DNA from: Microcoleus vaginatus WJT46-NPBG5
GTDB lineage: Bacteria > Cyanobacteriota > Cyanobacteriia > Cyanobacteriales > Oscillatoriaceae
Direction: 5' to 3'
DNA length: 64,000 nucleotides
Assembly: GCA_019359355.1 (NCBI GenBank)
Contig: JAHHHM010000001.1
Coordinates: forward strand, 558,001-622,000
Shown here: piece by piece, positions 8,948 through 18,527 of the stretch
Numbering within the stretch: the stretch's first letter is position 1
Layout: the number at the start of each line of letters is the position of its first letter
Notes under the pieces: model-generated
What the model was told of the DNA's origin: nothing
The model's input: the letters and a program-made list of their open reading frames with translations, nothing else
The model's database searches: none
Program-made: the position numbers and the translations under genes

Positions 8948-10069
8948 TTAAAACTCCCTTGCCGCCGGCATAATTTGAGGTTCAGGCGCGAAAGCCAACC
9001 ACAGGGGAAATTGCAATAACGCAAGATTAATTTGGTCTTCCGTTTCATCAATCACAATTAGCGGCATCTGACCATCTTTCACCAGCCGGTCTGCTTTTTG
9101 CGCCAGAGGTTCAGCCGCCTCAAATAAAACAACTCCCCGTTCTGGGCCAAAATCGCTGCGAGTAATCCCTAGACAGTCTTGCAGGCCGCGACGCCATTCT
9201 CCGAGACGTTCTGGCGTCGTCGCCAGCACTAACGTCCGCAGACGATTGCCATAAATCTGGCGCATTACCGAGATCGCAGATGAAGCAATAAGAATATTTT
9301 GCAACCGGCTCCCCATACTCCGCAAGGCTCCCCGGCCTCCTTGAGTAAAAAACCAGTTAGAAATTCGTTCAGCGTGAATTGGCTCAAAGGTGCGGCGCAG
9401 TTGCCAAGGCGGGCCGTAATAATCCGGCATCGTACGATATTGGTCTAAAATGCGCCGAATTTGTTTGGCTTGATCTTGAAATCCTTGCTCAGCAAACTTA
9501 GGCGATGGGGACTTTTGATCGACCCTGGCTTCTCTAACAGCTTGCTTTTGAGGAGTGGGTGCCGGCGGCGTTAGTTCTAACTGCTCAGCCGCGCTGGCCA
9601 AATCCTGCAAACTTCCAACCAAGTAGTCTTTAAAGCCTTGAACCCGAATCGCCAAATCTTGAGAAGCACCGGCAAAGGTTGTTCGCATCTCAGCACGGAT
9701 GCGTTCTTGACGCCGTTCCAGTTGTTCGACACTAATTTGCAGCGCCTGCTTGCGTTGTTCTAGCTCACTCAAGCCTTCTTGGACGAGCCGGCCTAAAGCA
9801 GCTTGCGTGTCTGCCTGAGTTTGCAGCAGTTGAGCGCGAGAGGTTTGCAATTGAGCGATTTCAGCTTTCAAGGTTTGTTCTTGCTGTTGCAATTCAGCCA
9901 CCCGTTGCGCCAACGTTGCCGCCTCATCAAGAGAAATGATTGCCGGCAGCTCAACCGGCAAATTTTCGCTATCTAACGCTGCCGGCAAACCTTGCTCCTG
10001 TGGCAAATCTGTCGGCTCAATGGCTTGATCTTGTAACTCTTCTGGATTTTGGGTTTCGTCTGAACTCAT
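8948..10069 (-). CDS. DUF3086-type coiled-coil protein
   Basis: The 373-aa protein has an acidic N-terminus, a long coiled coil (about residues 45-130, AATLAQRVAELQQQEQTLKA and following) and a conserved C-terminal half (RRILDQYRTMPDYYGPPWQL, HAERISNWFFTQGGRGALRS, ILIASSAISVMRQIYG). I recognise the C-terminal half as the cyanobacterial DUF3086 family, from memory of the pattern and not from a search. The late segments RTLVLATTPERLGEWRRG and MPLIVIDETEDQIN resemble a Rossmann-like fold. No catalytic motif is clear. It sits between plsY and a DUF3119 gene on the same strand. Function unknown. Confidence 0.75.
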   Translation of the reverse strand: MSSDETQNPEELQDQAIEPTDLPQEQGLPAALDSENLPVELPAIISLDEAATLAQRVAELQQQEQTLKAEIAQLQTSRAQLLQTQADTQAALGRLVQEGLSELEQRKQALQISVEQLERRQERIRAEMRTTFAGASQDLAIRVQGFKDYLVGSLQDLASAAEQLELTPPAPTPQKQAVREARVDQKSPSPKFAEQGFQDQAKQIRRILDQYRTMPDYYGPPWQLRRTFEPIHAERISNWFFTQGGRGALRSMGSRLQNILIASSAISVMRQIYGNRLRTLVLATTPERLGEWRRGLQDCLGITRSDFGPERGVVLFEAAEPLAQKADRLVKDGQMPLIVIDETEDQINLALLQFPLWLAFAPEPQIMPAAREF

Positions 10070-10197
10070 AAATTAATAGGGCAATCCTGAAAATTTCAGG
10101 GAACGTGCGTCACCGAGTGCATACCGAGTAGAAACTCAATCTGTTGTCTGGGCGGTATGCCTAGCCTTCGATTAGCTATAGCAAAGCCATCCCTACT

Positions 10198-10590
10198 TCA
10201 CTGATTAACTGGGCAGCGCTCCTCCAAACAGGTTTGCAGCATCTTAGGGTCAAATAACACTGGCAAGAAGTGGATACTCTTGACTTCTTTAAAGTAAAAC
10301 AGAATGGGGACAGCAGGCCAAAAAATCCGCCAATTTTGCCATTCCTGATAGGGAAAGCTGCGGATCAACTTGTCCGAACGATAGACATCCAAGGCAGTTT
10401 CTGTGAATCTCAGGCGGATCGTGAGTGCCTGAAACATCAGAAACAGCCCAAAAATCGCAATCACGCTAGCCACCCAAGGTTGCACCAGTAAAAGCGGAAG
10501 GGCAGCGAACACCAAAACCAGCGGTATTGTATAGCTGGGACTCAATTCAACTGTCTGCGCCGGCAGGCGAGAAGATGTGGCAGTTGTCAC
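10198..10590 (-). CDS. DUF3119-type small membrane protein
   Basis: The 130-aa protein has two adjacent hydrophobic helices (about residues 20-55, YTIPLVLVFAALPLLL and SVIAIFGLFLMFQAL), followed by a compact domain with aromatic residues (ALDVYRSDKLIRSFPYQEWQ, YFKEVKSIHFLPVLFD). This matches the small cyanobacterial DUF3119 family as I remember it, whose members commonly lie just after an MlaE-type permease. Here the mlaE-like gene ends 63 bases upstream on the same strand, so co-transcription is likely and a role in lipid transport is a reasonable inference. Confidence 0.75.
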   Translation of the reverse strand: MTTATSSRLPAQTVELSPSYTIPLVLVFAALPLLLVQPWVASVIAIFGLFLMFQALTIRLRFTETALDVYRSDKLIRSFPYQEWQNWRIFWPAVPILFYFKEVKSIHFLPVLFDPKMLQTCLEERCPVNQ

Positions 10591-10653
10591 TTTTCTTAAA
10601 TCCCTTTGTCTGTAAAGTTACGTTACCTCATTTAATTCTAAAGGTTCAAGCCC

Positions 10654-11451
10654 TTACAAACCTTTCATCACAGCACTGCCGGTGCCACGAAACATCAAGT
10701 AGGACAGAAAAAAGTTGAATACAAAGATCGCCAGCAGTGAGGTAACAACGGCTGTCGTGGTGGACTGCCCTACGCCCTTAGCGCCCCCCGTTGTCGTTAA
10801 ACCCCAACTGCACCCGATCACGGCAATTAACGAACCAAAGAAAATTCCTTTAATAGCCGCACTGCAAATGTCCCAAATATCGAGGAAGTTACGGGCAGAA
10901 CTTAAAAACATATTTTGGGAGATGCCGTACATATTGGTAGCGATCAACATTCCTCCTGCCATGCCGGTGATCAGGCACAGGATGGTTAAAACCGGCAGCA
11001 TAATGCAGCAGGCAATAACGCGGGGAAGTACCAAATAATCAATCGGATCAGTTTTTAAGATATACAGGGCGTCTATTTGCTCAGTTACTTTCATCGTGCC
11101 AATTTCTGCAGCAAACGCTGATCCGACGCGCCCCGCTAAGACCACTGCCGTCAAAACTGGGCCTAGTTCACGGGCTAGGGAAATGGCCAGTACGCCGCCT
11201 ACAGCATTTGCCGCACCAAAGTTAATAAATTCCCGCGCTACCTGAATTGTGAACACCATGCCGACAAAGCCAGCAGTTATTAGGGCAATCAGCAATGATT
11301 CTGGGCCAACTGCTGCCATTTGGTCGAGGGTGTTGCGCCGGTGGATCTTGCCGGCAAACAGGTGAACAATAACTTGGCCACCCAGGAAAATCGCGGCTAC
11401 TAACCGCTGACTCCACAATCCCAAGTTAGAGCTAGTAACGCTTTCACTCAT
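10654..11451 (-). CDS. mlaE: MlaE-family lipid ABC transporter permease
   Basis: The 265-aa protein is a polytopic MlaE/YrbE permease. Diagnostic stretches are FVGMVFTIQVAREFINFGAA, LARELGPVLTAVVLAGRVGS and AAEIGTMKVTEQIDALYILK, followed by RVIACCIMLPVLTI. The family forms the membrane core of a system that moves phospholipids between inner and outer membrane; in plants the homologue TGD1 imports lipid into chloroplasts. The ATPase (MlaF) and substrate-binding (MlaD) genes are not in this window. It heads the minus-strand run DUF3119-DUF3086-plsY. Confidence 0.93.
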   Translation of the reverse strand: MSESVTSSNLGLWSQRLVAAIFLGGQVIVHLFAGKIHRRNTLDQMAAVGPESLLIALITAGFVGMVFTIQVAREFINFGAANAVGGVLAISLARELGPVLTAVVLAGRVGSAFAAEIGTMKVTEQIDALYILKTDPIDYLVLPRVIACCIMLPVLTILCLITGMAGGMLIATNMYGISQNMFLSSARNFLDIWDICSAAIKGIFFGSLIAVIGCSWGLTTTGGAKGVGQSTTTAVVTSLLAIFVFNFFLSYLMFRGTGSAVMKGL

Positions 11452-11865
11452 GCGATTTTAGATTTTAGGTTTTAGAGAGAAATTCAACCCACAGGGCTAT
11501 TGCAATCATTTTAAGGGAGGCATCTATTCCGCAAGTACCGATTGCAGTGATTAGAGGAACACCCTAACATGGCACAAATCGTTTGACCAAGCTCTACCAA
11601 TAATTTTTAAGGTTATCGCTAAAAAACACAACAAACGCCAGTAAATTTCTTTGCAGCTTTCTCTAACGCTTTGCCACTGTTAAATACAGCAGATGACTCA
11701 GTGTGCCGGCGCTACGAATCTCCACCTCCTAAAAAAGTTCGGGAATTGCGATTTCTCCCTACCAAAGAACCGAATACCCCGATTCGGTAGGTTTTAATAT
11801 ATTAAAAACAAGCTCAATTGAGAGCGTTAAAACTCTTAAACGAAAAGGTAATGGAGGCAGCTACT
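11452..11865. other. Intergenic region before the small heat-shock gene
   Basis: This 414-base gap between divergent mlaE and hspA should hold both promoters. A short AGATTTTAGATTTTAGG motif near 11457 is of the tandem-repeat kind found elsewhere in this window. A hairpin at 11769-11788 is listed separately. No CIRCE element (TTAGCACTC-N9-GAGTGCTAA) was seen. Confidence 0.5.
11769..11788 (+). promoter_or_regulatory. Hairpin upstream of hspA
   Basis: ACCGAAT (11769-11775) and ATTCGGT (11782-11788) form a perfect 7-bp stem with a 6-base loop, about 77 bases before the hspA start. It may be an operator or part of a structured 5' leader. Its role is not known from sequence. Confidence 0.4.
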
Positions 11866-12306
11866 ATGGCACTCATTCGTTGGGAACCTTTCCGCGAGAT
11901 TGATAGTTTGCAACGCGAAATGAACCGGCTGTTTGATACCCTCACCCCCGCTGCTGAGGGACGCACCAATGGCGTTGCCTTTATTCCCGCAGCAGAAATG
12001 CAGGAAACTCCGGAAGCGATTCACCTGAAATTGGAAGTTCCTGGCTTAGAAGCTAAGGATTTAGATGTGCAAGTCACGGCAGAAGCCGTTGCCATTAGCG
12101 GAGAACGCCGGAGCGAAAACAAAACAGAAGAAAACGGCATGGTGCGCTCTGAATTCCGCTACGGTAAATTTCAACGCGTGATTCCTTTACCGGGACGGGT
12201 TCAAAACAACCAAGTTCAAGCCGAATATAAAGACGGCATTCTTCAGCTAAGGCTTCCTAAAGCAGAAGAAGAAAAGAACCGCGTTATTAAAGTGAATTTG
12301 GGTTAA
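11866..12306 (+). CDS. hspA: Small heat-shock protein (Hsp20 / alpha-crystallin family)
   Basis: The protein of 146 aa begins MALIRWEPFREIDSLQREMN. The start at 11866 has a GGAGG ribosome site 8 bases upstream; an upstream TTG in the same frame (11818) adds a non-conserved leader and is rejected. The alpha-crystallin domain spans about residues 40-140 and includes LKLEVPGLEAKDLDVQVTAE, the GERRSE turn, FRYGKFQRVIPLPGRVQ and the dimer/tail segment AEYKDGILQLRLPKAEE. It is an ATP-independent holdase protecting unfolded proteins and, in cyanobacteria, thylakoid membranes and phycobilisomes. It is monocistronic, with two terminators after it. Confidence 0.96.
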   Translation: MALIRWEPFREIDSLQREMNRLFDTLTPAAEGRTNGVAFIPAAEMQETPEAIHLKLEVPGLEAKDLDVQVTAEAVAISGERRSENKTEENGMVRSEFRYGKFQRVIPLPGRVQNNQVQAEYKDGILQLRLPKAEEEKNRVIKVNLG

Positions 12307-12345
12307 AGCTTGGTCTGTTAACCGTGAGCGGTAAGGTTTGATTTG

Positions 12346-12367
12346 GGGGCGAAAAATTTTTCGCCCC
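12346..12367 (+). terminator. Perfect 22-base palindrome after hspA
   Basis: GGGGCGAAAAA followed at once by its complement TTTTTCGCCCC. It lies 40 bases beyond the hspA stop and can act as a stem in either direction. Confidence 0.6.
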
Positions 12368-12409
12368 AACGAAAATTCCAACATCTGAACGTAACTTAAG
12401 ATAAATAGC

Positions 12410-12441
12410 AAACAGCCCCAGGAAATTTTCTAGGGCTGTTT
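12410..12441 (+). terminator. Second terminator downstream of hspA
   Basis: A 9-bp stem AAACAGCCC / GGGCTGTTT with a 14-base loop, followed by TTATTTTG. This is a good rho-independent form. Confidence 0.7.
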
Positions 12442-12680
12442 TATTTTGAATTTATGGGAGGATAAATGGCCACTTGCCCATTTTGGTGAGGGCAGTAAGC
12501 CTAGCAATTCTGAAGATTTCTAGAAGATTTACTTAAATCAATCTTTAGATAGATACAATCTTTTAAACCACGTAAATCAATTCCTTGTACTGCGGGGATA
12601 ACCTCGTCGGTTTATAAAGATTGCAGGGATTTGAGAAATAAAAGTCAATAAACCTTTATTGGTCACTATGGCTAACCAAA

Positions 12681-14476
12681 GTGCTGGTTCTTGCGACTGT
12701 CTACTATGCTGCAGCGATGTTCGCGCGCTCACTGGCGGATCAACCTGGGACTGTCATGCCGGTGTGGCCGGCATCTGGAATTTCCTTAGCAGCAGTCTTC
12801 CTGTTGGGATATGAAGTTTGGCCGGGAATTTGGCTAGGTGAGTTTTTAGAAGCGATGACGGCTTTACTTGGTGAAGCAAACCCACCCCCCGTGACCACGT
12901 GCATTGCTGTCGCGGCTGCCATTGGAGTCGCGGTAACGGTGGCTTATGTGTCGGGAACCTTTTTGCTGCGCCGGTTTGTGGGACGTCAAAATTTGCTGGA
13001 TCGGGCAGCGGATGTTTTTAAGTTTGTGCTGTTGGGAGCTATGCTCATCTGCGCGGTGAGCGCAACACTTGGTTCGACGAGTTTGTGCTAGGCCGGCATC
13101 TGTAGCTGGGATACCTATGGACAAACCTGGGGAACGTGGTTTTTAGGAGATACCGTCGGAATTTTGGTTCTGACGCCGGCATTGCTCATTTGGAGTCGTC
13201 CGATTTCAAATTTGAGATTTTCGACTTTGCCGCCCTATCTTAAATCTGCAATGGCAGATCCCAAATTGTTTGAAACTGTACTGCTGTTGGTACTACTGGC
13301 GGGTGTTTGCGAGGTGGCTTTCGGCGGCGGCTATGCGGTGGCTTATTTGGTCATTCCCTTTTTAGTCTGGGCTGGGCGGCAGTGATTGTAGAACGCGAGC
13401 AGGCGGAGGCTAGCTTGCAACGGGCGAATGAGCAGCTAGAACAAAGAGTTGAGGAACGCACGGCGGCTTTAATGCTGGCAAATGAAGCGTTGCAGCAGTC
13501 GGAGGTTGAATTGAAAGAAAAAGCGCGCCAGATCGAACGGGCGATGCAAGAGTTTCAGCTGACTCAATCTCAACTAATTCAGACGGAAAAAATGTCTTCT
13601 TTAGGGCAGTTGGTTGCCGGTGTGGCTCACGAAATTAATAATCCGGTGAGCTTTATATACGGCAATGTGACGCCTGCAAAGGAATATATTGACGACTTGT
13701 TACACTTGCTACAGCTTTACCAACAGCACTATCCAAATCCGGCCACTGAAATTAAGGAAGTATCAGAGTAGATGGATTTTGAGTTTGTTGGAGAAGATTT
13801 GCCTAAGCTCTTGAGTTCGATGAAAATGGGAGCTGATCGCATCCGAGGGATTGTTTTATCGCTGCGAAATTTCTCCCGTTTAGATGAATCGGAAATGAAG
13901 CCAGTTGATATTCACGAGGGGTTAGATAGTACACTGCTGCTGTTGCAAAATCGCTTGAAAGCAGATACCGGCAACAGTGAAATTCAACTTATTAAACAGT
14001 AGAGTAATTTGTCATCTGTGGAGTGTTATGCCGGCTAGCTCAATCAAGTTTTTATGAATCTTCTGGCGAATGCGATTGATGCACTAGAAAAGCAACAGGC
14101 TCCCCGAATTATTACGAGCAGCACTTCTGTGAAGATGAAAGAGAGACATCAGACGGAAGAAAAGGAATCTTCCCTCTCTAATTCCCAAGTTGTAATTCGG
14201 AGCGCTGATAATGGGACAGGAATGGAACAACATCTGCAAAAACGCCTTTTTGATCCGTTCTTTACCACAAAGCCGGTGGGCGAAGGGACGGGATTAGGTT
14301 TGTCAATTAGTTATCAGATTGTTGTGGAAAAACATAAGGGTCAATTGCGATGTGCTTCCACCTCTATGCAGGGAACAGAGTTTATCATTGAAATTCCAAT
14401 TCAGCAATCTTCTAGTAAGGTGTCTGTTTTTTCCTGTGCTTTACCGCTAGTTAGCTGTGGGAAAGGTAACGCTTGA
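12681..14476 (+). pseudogene. Broken MASE1-domain histidine kinase
   Basis: Joined across breaks, this region codes a cyanobacterial hybrid of a MASE1 membrane sensor and a histidine kinase. MASE1 pieces are VMPVWPASGISLAAVFLLGY and, after a stop, WDTYGQTWGTWFLGDTVGIL. The kinase pieces are a coiled coil ([18 protein letters not shown]), the H-box [18 protein letters not shown], a central MGADRIRGIVLSLRNFSRLD, the N-box MNLLANAIDALE and the G-boxes SADNGTGM and GEGTGLGLSISYQIV. Four in-frame stops, all TAG, lie at 13089, 13769, 14000 and 14033. A frame change near 13385 also coincides with loss of the last membrane helices. The start is unclear: the MASE1 frame extends upstream of GTG 12681 without a good ATG. 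It is almost certainly non-functional. Confidence 0.88.
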
Positions 14477-15489
14477 AATTATTAAAATATGGATAAATAA
14501 AAGGGTGTTGCCGGCTGCCAGACAGAAGAAAGCCGGCTAGAAAAAGCTTTAGAAAAAAAGGGTAGACTTCCATAAGAAGCGAGTGCCGGCTAGCAAAAGT
14601 CACCCATCTCCTCAATTGTCCTTAGACTTCCAATTCATTGAAATTTTAAGGGCAATGTCACGCTTAACTGCTTCTTCAGCGAATTGGCACGCCCTCCCAT
14701 GCGTGACAGGGCCTTCTGAAGCGGGTGGCGTTTCACAGGCGAGCGCTACTATTTGCGCCACCTCTTAAGTGCTAAAAAACTTAGGAGTTCCGGGACGATG
14801 TTCTTCAGTTAATATTTGGGTAATGAACCCCACCCACTTTTTATCCCTGACCTTTTCCTGTGCGGCAGCTTCCAGTTGCTTTGTAATGATTGCCCACCTC
14901 GTCCGCCACAAGCGCACCTAACCCTGTTCCAGTTGTCACGGGTTGCGAATCTGGGTATGACTAAACCCTTGAAGCAGCTTAGAGCAGTTGTGCCGGCCTG
15001 GCTAGAACTCCTATCCTAAGCTGATCTCTGGTAGGTTAGTTTCGCTAGACTCCACTAGCCCCTCTCGCCCTCGCCCCTTAACTATGTCTACTTTTATAAA
15101 GTTCAAGCCTTGTTAGGCTGGTAACAACCAGATAAATTCGTAATAGGTCGCTCGGTATTCATCCTGAGTGATCGAGCTACACGGCTCTATTTCTATTGAG
15201 TAACTTTCCCGGTACTCCTTATCGATGGATAGTGTTAATTTGGTTGTCTACCCGCATTCGCCCTAAGTTGAGCGAGAGATTATCTTAATTAAGGGGCTTC
15301 AAACCCATATCATCCGAGTCCGGCAATCACGTTGCTCACACAGAGTTTGACCGTCATCCGATTCAAGGAACACTCACATTGGCGCGTGCCCAGCATCGCT
15401 TCGGCATTCACCAATCGCTTTGACTTGTCTTCGAGCGAGCCTCTGTGCCGAATCGTGGGTTATCCTGCACCCTGTGAGGGGTTATTACT
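14477..15489. other. About 1 kb of decayed or regulatory sequence
   Basis: The first part holds an IS630-type remnant (listed separately at 14612-14827). From about 14830 to 15489 no coding pattern, terminator or RNA family is recognised, which leaves an unusually long, GC-moderate leader before the adenylate cyclase gene. Confidence 0.5.
14612..14827 (-). pseudogene. IS630-type transposase N-terminal remnant
   Basis: Read on the minus strand this gives ILTEEHRPGTPKFFST, then a TAA, then EVAQIVALACETPPASEGPV, THGRACQFAEEAVKRDIALK and a stop at 14612. The pattern 'RxGxPxxFs-xeqvaQIvALACExPxxsgrPisHW-rELadEaikrgI' is that of the helix-turn-helix region of IS630-family transposases, so this is a degraded N-terminal piece. 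The catalytic DDE part is absent. No terminal repeats could be identified. Confidence 0.65.
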
Positions 15490-18072
15490 ATGACATTTTC
15501 CGATGCTGGTAGCGTTCTGGCCACATTGACTCAAGCCAATCGCATGGGTGCTCTAGCCCGTCGCGTTAAAAATCTGCCAGTTGCCGAATTTGTCTGCCTG
15601 CTCGATTTTATTACCGCCGAATTTCAACAGTTTCTCCGGGCGATTGAGCTGATCAACAACGAAGCCCTGGAAACGATGCTTGAGCAGCTGCTGGATGCCT
15701 TTACGCTGAAAATTGGCCAAATTATCCAGGCGGATCGTACGACTATCTTTTTGGTTGACACCGAAAAACGCCAATTATGGTCTAAACTCACTGCCAGCGA
15801 AAATGGCAAGCCGCTGGAAATCCGCATTCCGCTTAATGTTGGAATTGCCGGCCATGTGGCCACCACCGGCAAATGCATGAATATTGCCGATGTCAGCACT
15901 ACCGATGCATTCAAGAAAGAAGTTGACGAACATCCGGGGTATCACACGCGTAACTTGCTGTGCATCCCAATTTTTAGTAACAAAAACCCCGAGCAAGTGG
16001 TGGCAGTGGTGCAGTTGCTAAATAAAGCTGGTGATGTGCCGTTTGATAGTGAGGATGAGGAGGAATTTCGCACCTTTGCCAATTCAATTGGCATTATCTT
16101 GGAAAGCTGTCAGTCTTTTTATGTGGCTGCCCGGAATCAGCGGGGGGTTTCCGCCCTTCTGAAGGCGACATCTTCACTGGGCCAAAGTCTAGACTTGGAA
16201 GCGACGCTGCGTTCTGTGATGGATCAAGCCCGTGATCTGATGCAGGCGGATCGCAGTACCCTGTTTTTGCTCAGTGAAGAAACTGGGGAACTGTGGACAA
16301 AGGTGGCGACGGCGGATGGCAAAACGATGATGGAAATCCGCATTCCTGCTAATAAAGGAATCGCCGGCTATGTGGCTTCTACCGGCGCAACGCTCAATAT
16401 TACGGATGCTTATCAAGATCCCCGTTTCGATCCGAGTATCGACAACCGCACCGGCTACCGCACTCGCACGATTTTGTGTATGCCGGTGTATAACTCGACG
16501 AGTAAATTGATTGGGGTGACTCAGCTAATTAATAAGAACCAAGGCAGTTTCACCAGTTCTGATGAAGCGTTTATGCGGGCTTTTAACGCTCAAGCCGGCA
16601 TCGCCCTCGAAAACGCCCAACTGTTTGAAAATGTTTTGATCGAGAAGCAGTATCAGAAAGACATCTTGCAAAGTCTTTCTGACGCCGTCATCTCTACAGA
16701 TATGCAAGGCCGGATTGTTACGATTAACGAAGCAGCGCTTGAGTTACTGGGTTGCCCTGTGCGAATAGAAGCCGGTAAACACCTGGCTCTCTGGGAAAAG
16801 AAGCTTGTTGACCGCTTTCTCTGGGAGGTTGTGCCGATTGAGAATCTGCGATGGCGGTTACAAGACAGTCTGACAACAGCTTCTAGGCACTATGTACCAG
16901 AACAAAATTTAGTTATAGGTTTATATATTGATCCGCCCAACTTGCTCCCAGACTCTGGCGAAGTGTCTAAACTCTACATCCTAGCCCTTCCGGATCGCAT
17001 CAACCCGGACATTTATATTCCCTGGAACCAGCTGATCTGGGATGCCGGTGATATCCAAACTCCCACGCAACTCTTTAAAGATCAGGTGACACAGATCGAA
17101 CGCAGCATCAATCTCACCGTCAACCCCCTCACCAACCCTGAAGGAGGCGTGCGAGGCGGTTTAGTCGTCCTCGAAGACATCAGCCGCGAAAAACGGATGA
17201 AAACGACCATGTACCGCTACATGACTCCAGGTGTGGCAGAACGAGTCATGGCGCTAGGTGAGGATTCTCTCATGGTGGGCGAACGCAAAGAAGTCTCTAT
17301 TTTATTTTCCGACATCCGAGGATACACAACCCTTACAGAAAATCTGGGTGCGACGGAAGTGGTAATGCTGCTGAATCAGTATTTTGAAACAATGGTGGAG
17401 GCGGTGTTTAACCACGAAGGCACTTTGGATAAATTTATTGGTGACGCCCTAATGGCCGTTTTTGGGGCACCACTGCCCCTGGAAAATCACGCAAGGATGG
17501 CTGTTGAGTCTGCATTAGATATGCGCCGGCGGTTGGTAGAGTTTAACAAAAAGCGCATTATTGAAGCTCAGCCGCAGATTCACATTGGCATTGGTATCAG
17601 TTCTGGAGATGTGGTTTCGGGCAATATTGGGTCGCAAAAACGCATGGACTACACCGTTATTGGTGATGGTGTTAACTTAAGTTCTCGCCTAGAAAGTGTA
17701 ACCAAAGAGTATAACTGCGATATTATTTTGAGCGAATATACTTATGAACTCTGTAGTGATAATATCTGGGTACGTGAGTTAGACAAAATTCGAGTGAAGG
17801 GTAAAAATGAAGCAGTAAGTATTTATGAATTAATTGGTGATCGCCAGCAGCCTCTAGACAGCGCTACTGAAAACTTTTTACAACTCTACAAGGATGGCCG
17901 CGCTGCTTACATAGCGAGGGATTTTCAGCAAGCAATTGTTTACTTTGAATTGGCAGCACAAATTCGAGAAAAAGACCGGGCGGTAGCGATTCATTTAGAA
18001 CGCTGCCACAATTATCTTAAGAACCCTCCTCCTGCGTCTTGGAATGGGGTGCATACGATGACAACGAAGTAA
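15490..18072 (+). CDS. GAF-GAF-PAS adenylate cyclase (CyaB type)
   Basis: The 860-aa protein has two GAF domains (about residues 60-215 and 235-385), a PAS domain (about 395-500) and a class III cyclase domain (about 598-770). A C-terminal TPR-like tail follows (YKDGRAAYIARDFQQAIVYF). The second GAF holds an NKFDE-type motif (NKNQGSFTSSDE), linked to cyclic-nucleotide binding in CyaB1/CyaB2 and phosphodiesterases. The catalytic domain keeps both metal aspartates (FSDIRGYT and FIGDALMAVFG), the purine-selecting Lys of LDKFIGD and the transition-state Asn/Arg in GDGVNLSSRLE. It should therefore make cAMP and be autoregulated through its GAF domains. It starts at ATG after GTGAGGGG-like sequence and stands alone. 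Confidence 0.93.
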   Translation: MTFSDAGSVLATLTQANRMGALARRVKNLPVAEFVCLLDFITAEFQQFLRAIELINNEALETMLEQLLDAFTLKIGQIIQADRTTIFLVDTEKRQLWSKLTASENGKPLEIRIPLNVGIAGHVATTGKCMNIADVSTTDAFKKEVDEHPGYHTRNLLCIPIFSNKNPEQVVAVVQLLNKAGDVPFDSEDEEEFRTFANSIGIILESCQSFYVAARNQRGVSALLKATSSLGQSLDLEATLRSVMDQARDLMQADRSTLFLLSEETGELWTKVATADGKTMMEIRIPANKGIAGYVASTGATLNITDAYQDPRFDPSIDNRTGYRTRTILCMPVYNSTSKLIGVTQLINKNQGSFTSSDEAFMRAFNAQAGIALENAQLFENVLIEKQYQKDILQSLSDAVISTDMQGRIVTINEAALELLGCPVRIEAGKHLALWEKKLVDRFLWEVVPIENLRWRLQDSLTTASRHYVPEQNLVIGLYIDPPNLLPDSGEVSKLYILALPDRINPDIYIPWNQLIWDAGDIQTPTQLFKDQVTQIERSINLTVNPLTNPEGGVRGGLVVLEDISREKRMKTTMYRYMTPGVAERVMALGEDSLMVGERKEVSILFSDIRGYTTLTENLGATEVVMLLNQYFETMVEAVFNHEGTLDKFIGDALMAVFGAPLPLENHARMAVESALDMRRRLVEFNKKRIIEAQPQIHIGIGISSGDVVSGNIGSQKRMDYTVIGDGVNLSSRLESVTKEYNCDIILSEYTYELCSDNIWVRELDKIRVKGKNEAVSIYELIGDRQQPLDSATENFLQLYKDGRAAYIARDFQQAIVYFELAAQIREKDRAVAIHLERCHNYLKNPPPASWNGVHTMTTK

Positions 18073-18278
18073 AGGGCAAAGGAAAGTTTTCTCAGGGTTG
18101 ATTTTTTAGAAATTAAGCCGGCTCAGAAAAGTTGGGGTTTAAATAGGAAAAAAGTGAATATTTTAAATCCCGTCTAGTAGATAAATCGGCTCTCACTTTT
18201 TCTACTACCTATCCCTAAATTTTTCAGGCATAAATTGAATTAAAATTCCTTCGCACTTCTTCATTCCTTATTTTTAGG

Positions 18279-18527
18279 TTAACTTTCGCTAGCAGGCGGT
18301 TGTTCACCAATTCCTAGCTCTTTTTTACTTTGTTTTAGCTGTTCCCAGAGGGCTTTAATCTCTTCATAAGCTACTTCTGGCGCAATCTTCCCATTCATTT
18401 CTAAAGCACAAAGGTAGGTCACTTTATGGGCAAATTCTTGGAGATTTGCATTAAAAACTAAGTTTTCGGGCGTAAACTTTCCATAATATCGACTGCGCGG
18501 ATAAAGAAAATTAGAGGAGTTTGCCAT
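18279..18527 (-). CDS. Small cyanobacterial hypothetical protein (possibly DUF7219)
   Basis: This 82-aa protein begins MANSSNFLYPRSRYYGKFTP and continues ENLVFNANLQEFAHKVTYLC. The FLYPRSRYYG...FTPENLVFNANLQEFA pattern is one I associate with a short, well-conserved cyanobacterial family recently named DUF7219; I could not check this. It looks soluble and helical, with an IKALWEQLKQSKKELGIG segment near the end. An SD-like GGAGAAA lies just upstream. It is monocistronic and convergent with the cyclase gene. Function unknown. Confidence 0.75.
   Translation of the reverse strand: MANSSNFLYPRSRYYGKFTPENLVFNANLQEFAHKVTYLCALEMNGKIAPEVAYEEIKALWEQLKQSKKELGIGEQPPASES

Larger units (their letters stand above)
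12307..12680. other. Intergenic region after hspA
   Basis: The 374-base gap holds two hairpin terminators (12346-12367 and 12410-12441) and then an AT-rich stretch before the broken kinase gene. No gene seen. Confidence 0.6.

Noticed and set aside
12681-14476. Recoding of TAG as an amino acid in the kinase frame
   Set aside because: TAG is a genuine stop in lpxC and smtA, and a frame change and domain loss are also present, so decay is the simpler reading.
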